DNA from: Hyphomicrobiales bacterium
GTDB lineage: Bacteria; Pseudomonadota; Alphaproteobacteria; Rhizobiales; Rhizobiaceae
Length of the DNA stretch: 36,616 nucleotides
NCBI GenBank assembly: GCA_017305835.1
Contig: JAFKJY010000091.1
Location: 1-36,616 of the forward strand
Direction of reading: 5' to 3'
Part shown: positions 34,303 through 36,616 of the stretch, piece after piece
Position numbering within the stretch: the first letter of the stretch is position 1
Layout of the letters: each line of letters opens with the position of its first letter
Position numbers and translations under genes: made by a program
The notes under the pieces: generated by a model
Database searches by the model: none
Told to the model about the DNA's origin: nothing
Seen by the model: only the letters and a program-made list of their open reading frames with translations

Positions 34303-34752
34303 TCAGGGGCCGAAAGGCGGCAGACGGAGCAGGCCCGCGACCGCCCGAGCCGCGCCGGCGGCGAAACGCGCCGGCAGGTCGAGCGCCGGGATCCGGCAGC
34401 CTTCCAGCATGGCGGATGCCTCCTGCGCGATGCGCGGCGCGGCGGCCGGATCGACAAGCCGCACCAGAAGGTCGACCACCATGCGAGCCTCTGCGGCGAT
34501 CGGCGCCGGGCCGAAGCCGCGCAGCTCGACGAGGCCGGCGATCGGCGGCGGGGCCGCCGCGATCAGGCGGCCATTCGGCGCCGCCGAGAGCAGCACCTGG
34601 TCGTCGCAGACGAGCCGCGCGGCATATCCGTGGAGCCGCGCCTGGTCGAGCAGGGTCAGGCAGAGCGCCGTCTTGCCGGCGCCAGACGGGCCGGCGACCA
34701 GCACGCCGCGGTCGGCCAGCAGCACCGCGCCGGCGTGGAAGTTCGAGGCCAA
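34303..34752 (-). CDS. hprK: HPr kinase/phosphorylase, short alphaproteobacterial form
   Basis: Serine kinase for HPr, 149 residues. It lacks the N-terminal domain of the Firmicutes enzyme, as is usual in alphaproteobacteria. The P-loop GPSGAGKT is at 21-28, right after the strand NFHAGAVLLADRGVLVA; CDDQVLL is the acidic catalytic strand, and ELRGFGP matches the family's ELRGxG. The start appears to be TTG at 34752, one base after the chvG stop, with GGAAG about 8 bases upstream. The position directly after chvG links envelope sensing with PTS control. Confidence 0.93.
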   Translation of the reverse strand: MASNFHAGAVLLADRGVLVAGPSGAGKTALCLTLLDQARLHGYAARLVCDDQVLLSAAPNGRLIAAAPPPIAGLVELRGFGPAPIAAEARMVVDLLVRLVDPAAAPRIAQEASAMLEGCRIPALDLPARFAAGAARAVAGLLRLPPFGP

Positions 34753-34753
34753 G

Positions 34754-36532
34754 TCAGTCTTCCGCGGGCAGCGCCACCACGAAGCGGGCGCCGCGTATGT
34801 CGCCCGGCTTGGTGCCGGCGATGTTCTCGGCCGTCAGCGTGCCGCCATGCGCCTCGACGATCTGCCGGCTGATCGACAGGCCGAGGCCGGAATTCTGGCC
34901 GAAGGCCTCGCTCGACGGCCGGTCGGTGTAGAAGCGCTCGAAGATGCGCTCCAGCGCGTCGGGGCGGATGCCGGGGCCGTTGTCCTCGACGGTGACGATG
35001 TTGCGGCGGCCGCTGCGCGACAGGCCGATGACGATGCGGCCGTTCTCCTCCGGCACGAAGGAGCGGGCGTTGTCGATCAGGTTGGAGATCACCTGGCCGA
35101 GCCGCGATTCGTGGCCGGTCACGTAGTAGCCCTTGACGCCCTGCGGCAGCTTGGCCGCCTTGAACTCGACCTCGGCCTGCCGCTTGCCGCGCGCAACCTC
35201 GCGCGACAGCGCGACGATGTCGCCGAGGAATTTCTTCAAGTCGACCCGGCCGGCGTCGACGCGGGCGAGCTCGGCGTCGAGGCGGGAGGCGTCGGAAATG
35301 TCGGTGATCAGCCGGTCGAGCCGCCGCACGTCGTGCTGGATCACCTCCATCAGCCGCGCCCGCGAGGCGTCGTTCTTGGCCAGCGGCAGCGTCTCGACCG
35401 CGCTGCGCAGCGACGTCAGCGGGTTCTTCAATTCATGGCTGACGTCGGCGGCGAAGCTTTCGATCGCCTCGATGCGGGCGTAGAGCGCGTTGGTCATGTC
35501 GCGCAGCGCCACCGACAAATTGCCGATCTCGTCCTGGCGGTCGGAGAAGTCTGGGATCTCCTCGCGGTTCTTGACCCCGCGGCGGACCCGCACGGCGGCC
35601 GCCGACAGGCGGCGCAGCGGGTTGGCGATGGTGGACGCGAGCAGCAGCGACAGGATGCCGGTGACCAGCGCGGCGACGCCGAAGACGCGGAAGATGGCGC
35701 TGCGCTCGGCCGCCACGATCTTGTCGATGTCGCCGCCCTGGGTCGACAGCATCAGCGCGCCGAGCACGGCGCGGAAGCGCTGCACCGGCACCGCCACCGA
35801 GACGATCATCTCGCCCTGCTCGCTGACCCTCACCACCGTGGACGGGCTGCCCGACAGCGCGCCGATCACCTCGGGGAAGGCGGCGCCGTTGCCGCCCGGC
35901 TGCTCGCGGTAGACCGGCAGGTCGGTGCGGCGCAGGAAATTGCCGATCCGCTTCTCGATGCGGTCGATCAGGCCCGGCTGCTCCTCCTCGACCGAGGGCA
36001 GGTCGTAGCGCAGGATCTGGCCGCGCGAATAGAGATGGCGCGAATCGAGCAGCAGGTTGGCGTCGCGGTCGTAGATGCGGGCGCGCGTGCGCGTCGGCGA
36101 GATCAGCCGGCGCAGCACCGGCGCGACGCGCTCGGGATTGATCGGGAAATCGAGGCTGTCGAGCCGGTCGGAACCGGGCGGCAGGCTCTCGCCGGCCTGC
36201 AGCTCGAGCAGCTTCTCCGGGTCGATCGAGATCGAATCGGTCTCGACGGTGGCCGAGGCGGCGATGGCGCCGGCGATGATCTCGCCCTGCGTCATCAGGC
36301 TCTCGACGCGGGCGTCGATCAGCCCCTCGCGGAACTGGTTCAGGTAGAGGATGCCGACCACCAGCACGCCCAGCCCCGCGAGGTTGAGCACGATGATGCG
36401 TTGGGTGAGGCTGGAAAAGATGTAATGGCCGAGGACGCGGCGCAGCCAGGTCGCCGCCCGCGACAGCAGCATCGGCCGCCCGGCCGTGCGCGCGCCCTTG
36501 GCATCCTTCCCGGTTTCGGTCGCCATCACCAT
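34754..36532 (-). CDS. chvG: Two-component sensor histidine kinase ChvG (ExoS)
   Basis: Inner-membrane sensor kinase of 592 residues, partner of ChvI; the pair responds to acid and envelope stress in rhizobia and agrobacteria. The first membrane helix is near 45-66 (RIIVLNLAGLGVLVVGILYL), a periplasmic sensing domain of about 215 residues follows, and the second helix is FRVFGVAALVTGILSLLLAS. HAMP, then the H-box DVSHELKNPLTSLRSAVETL (His366), then the ATPase with VISNLIDNARSFVPEE, EDNGPGIRPD and GLGLSISRQIVEAHGG. All catalytic boxes are intact. The start is uncertain: ATG at 36532 or 36526, or GTG at 36559 which would overlap the chvI stop. hprK follows after one base. Confidence 0.94.
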   Translation of the reverse strand: MVMATETGKDAKGARTAGRPMLLSRAATWLRRVLGHYIFSSLTQRIIVLNLAGLGVLVVGILYLNQFREGLIDARVESLMTQGEIIAGAIAASATVETDSISIDPEKLLELQAGESLPPGSDRLDSLDFPINPERVAPVLRRLISPTRTRARIYDRDANLLLDSRHLYSRGQILRYDLPSVEEEQPGLIDRIEKRIGNFLRRTDLPVYREQPGGNGAAFPEVIGALSGSPSTVVRVSEQGEMIVSVAVPVQRFRAVLGALMLSTQGGDIDKIVAAERSAIFRVFGVAALVTGILSLLLASTIANPLRRLSAAAVRVRRGVKNREEIPDFSDRQDEIGNLSVALRDMTNALYARIEAIESFAADVSHELKNPLTSLRSAVETLPLAKNDASRARLMEVIQHDVRRLDRLITDISDASRLDAELARVDAGRVDLKKFLGDIVALSREVARGKRQAEVEFKAAKLPQGVKGYYVTGHESRLGQVISNLIDNARSFVPEENGRIVIGLSRSGRRNIVTVEDNGPGIRPDALERIFERFYTDRPSSEAFGQNSGLGLSISRQIVEAHGGTLTAENIAGTKPGDIRGARFVVALPAED

Positions 36533-36555
36533 GAACGGTCGTGGGTCTCTCCGGT

Positions 36556-36616
36556 TCACACCTCCCGGAAGCGGTAGCCCACGCCGTAGAGGGTCTCGAT
36601 CATGTCGAAGTCGTCG
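36556..36616 (-). CDS. chvI: Response regulator ChvI, C-terminal fragment
   Basis: Only the last 19 codons and stop are in the window. They end YGVGYRFREV, the final beta-hairpin of an OmpR/PhoB winged-helix DNA-binding domain. The fragment lies directly upstream of chvG, which identifies it as its cognate regulator. The gene runs off the right edge. Confidence 0.85.
   Translation of the reverse strand, partial: DDFDMIETLYGVGYRFREV

Overview
The window looks like a high-GC alphaproteobacterial chromosome of the order Hyphomicrobiales (Rhizobiales), most likely a Mesorhizobium/Phyllobacteriaceae-type genome. The main reason is the order chvI-chvG-hprK-EIIA(Man)-ptsH-ahcY-divL-tsaE/amgK-murU-addB-addA-trxA facing folC-accD, which from memory is a conserved rhizobial backbone. 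I made no database comparison. Coding density is very high: no gap exceeds 300 bases, the longest being the 233 bases between 5329 and 5561. I saw no rRNA, tRNA, CRISPR array, insertion sequence or phage gene.

Region 1 (1-7376) is an accessory uptake module. A peptide-type ABC importer is encoded on the minus strand as a permease followed by a permease-ATPase fusion that runs off the left edge. A LysR-type regulator is divergent from it, a separate minus-strand SBP_bac_5 binding-protein gene follows, and a Cys-type sulfatase is divergent from that. TTGCA/TGCAA repeats lie in both promoter regions next to the regulator and transporter genes, so one regulator may control both.

Region 2 (7377-14280) is a tightly overlapping plus-strand operon: a spermidine/putrescine-type importer (binding protein, two permeases, ATPase), an MTA/SAH-deaminase-like amidohydrolase, a nucleoside hydrolase and a PRPP-dependent phosphoribosyltransferase. 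Together these read as a pathway of import, deamination, glycosidic cleavage and conversion to nucleotide for a purine-like compound. The region before the first gene has inverted repeats, a promoter-like sequence and a hairpin that could compete with the ribosome binding site.

Region 3 (14281-16690) holds a PAS-GGDEF diguanylate cyclase and an MFS transporter. They sit where trpFBA would be expected upstream of accD in many rhizobia.

Region 4 (16691-36616) is core backbone: accD-folC on the plus strand facing trxA across a strong hairpin terminator; then, all on the minus strand, addA, addB, murU, a tsaE-amgK fusion and a DivL-type kinase with Tyr in place of the phospho-His; ahcY with a strong terminator; HPr, EIIA(Man), short HprK, ChvG and the last 19 codons of ChvI. 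A PIN-toxin/RHH-antitoxin pair on the plus strand, in AT-richer DNA, is inserted between ahcY and ptsH. The backbone joins envelope stress sensing (ChvGI), regulatory PTS, cell-cycle signalling (DivL), wall recycling (AmgK-MurU), tRNA t6A modification (TsaE) and double-strand break repair (AddAB).
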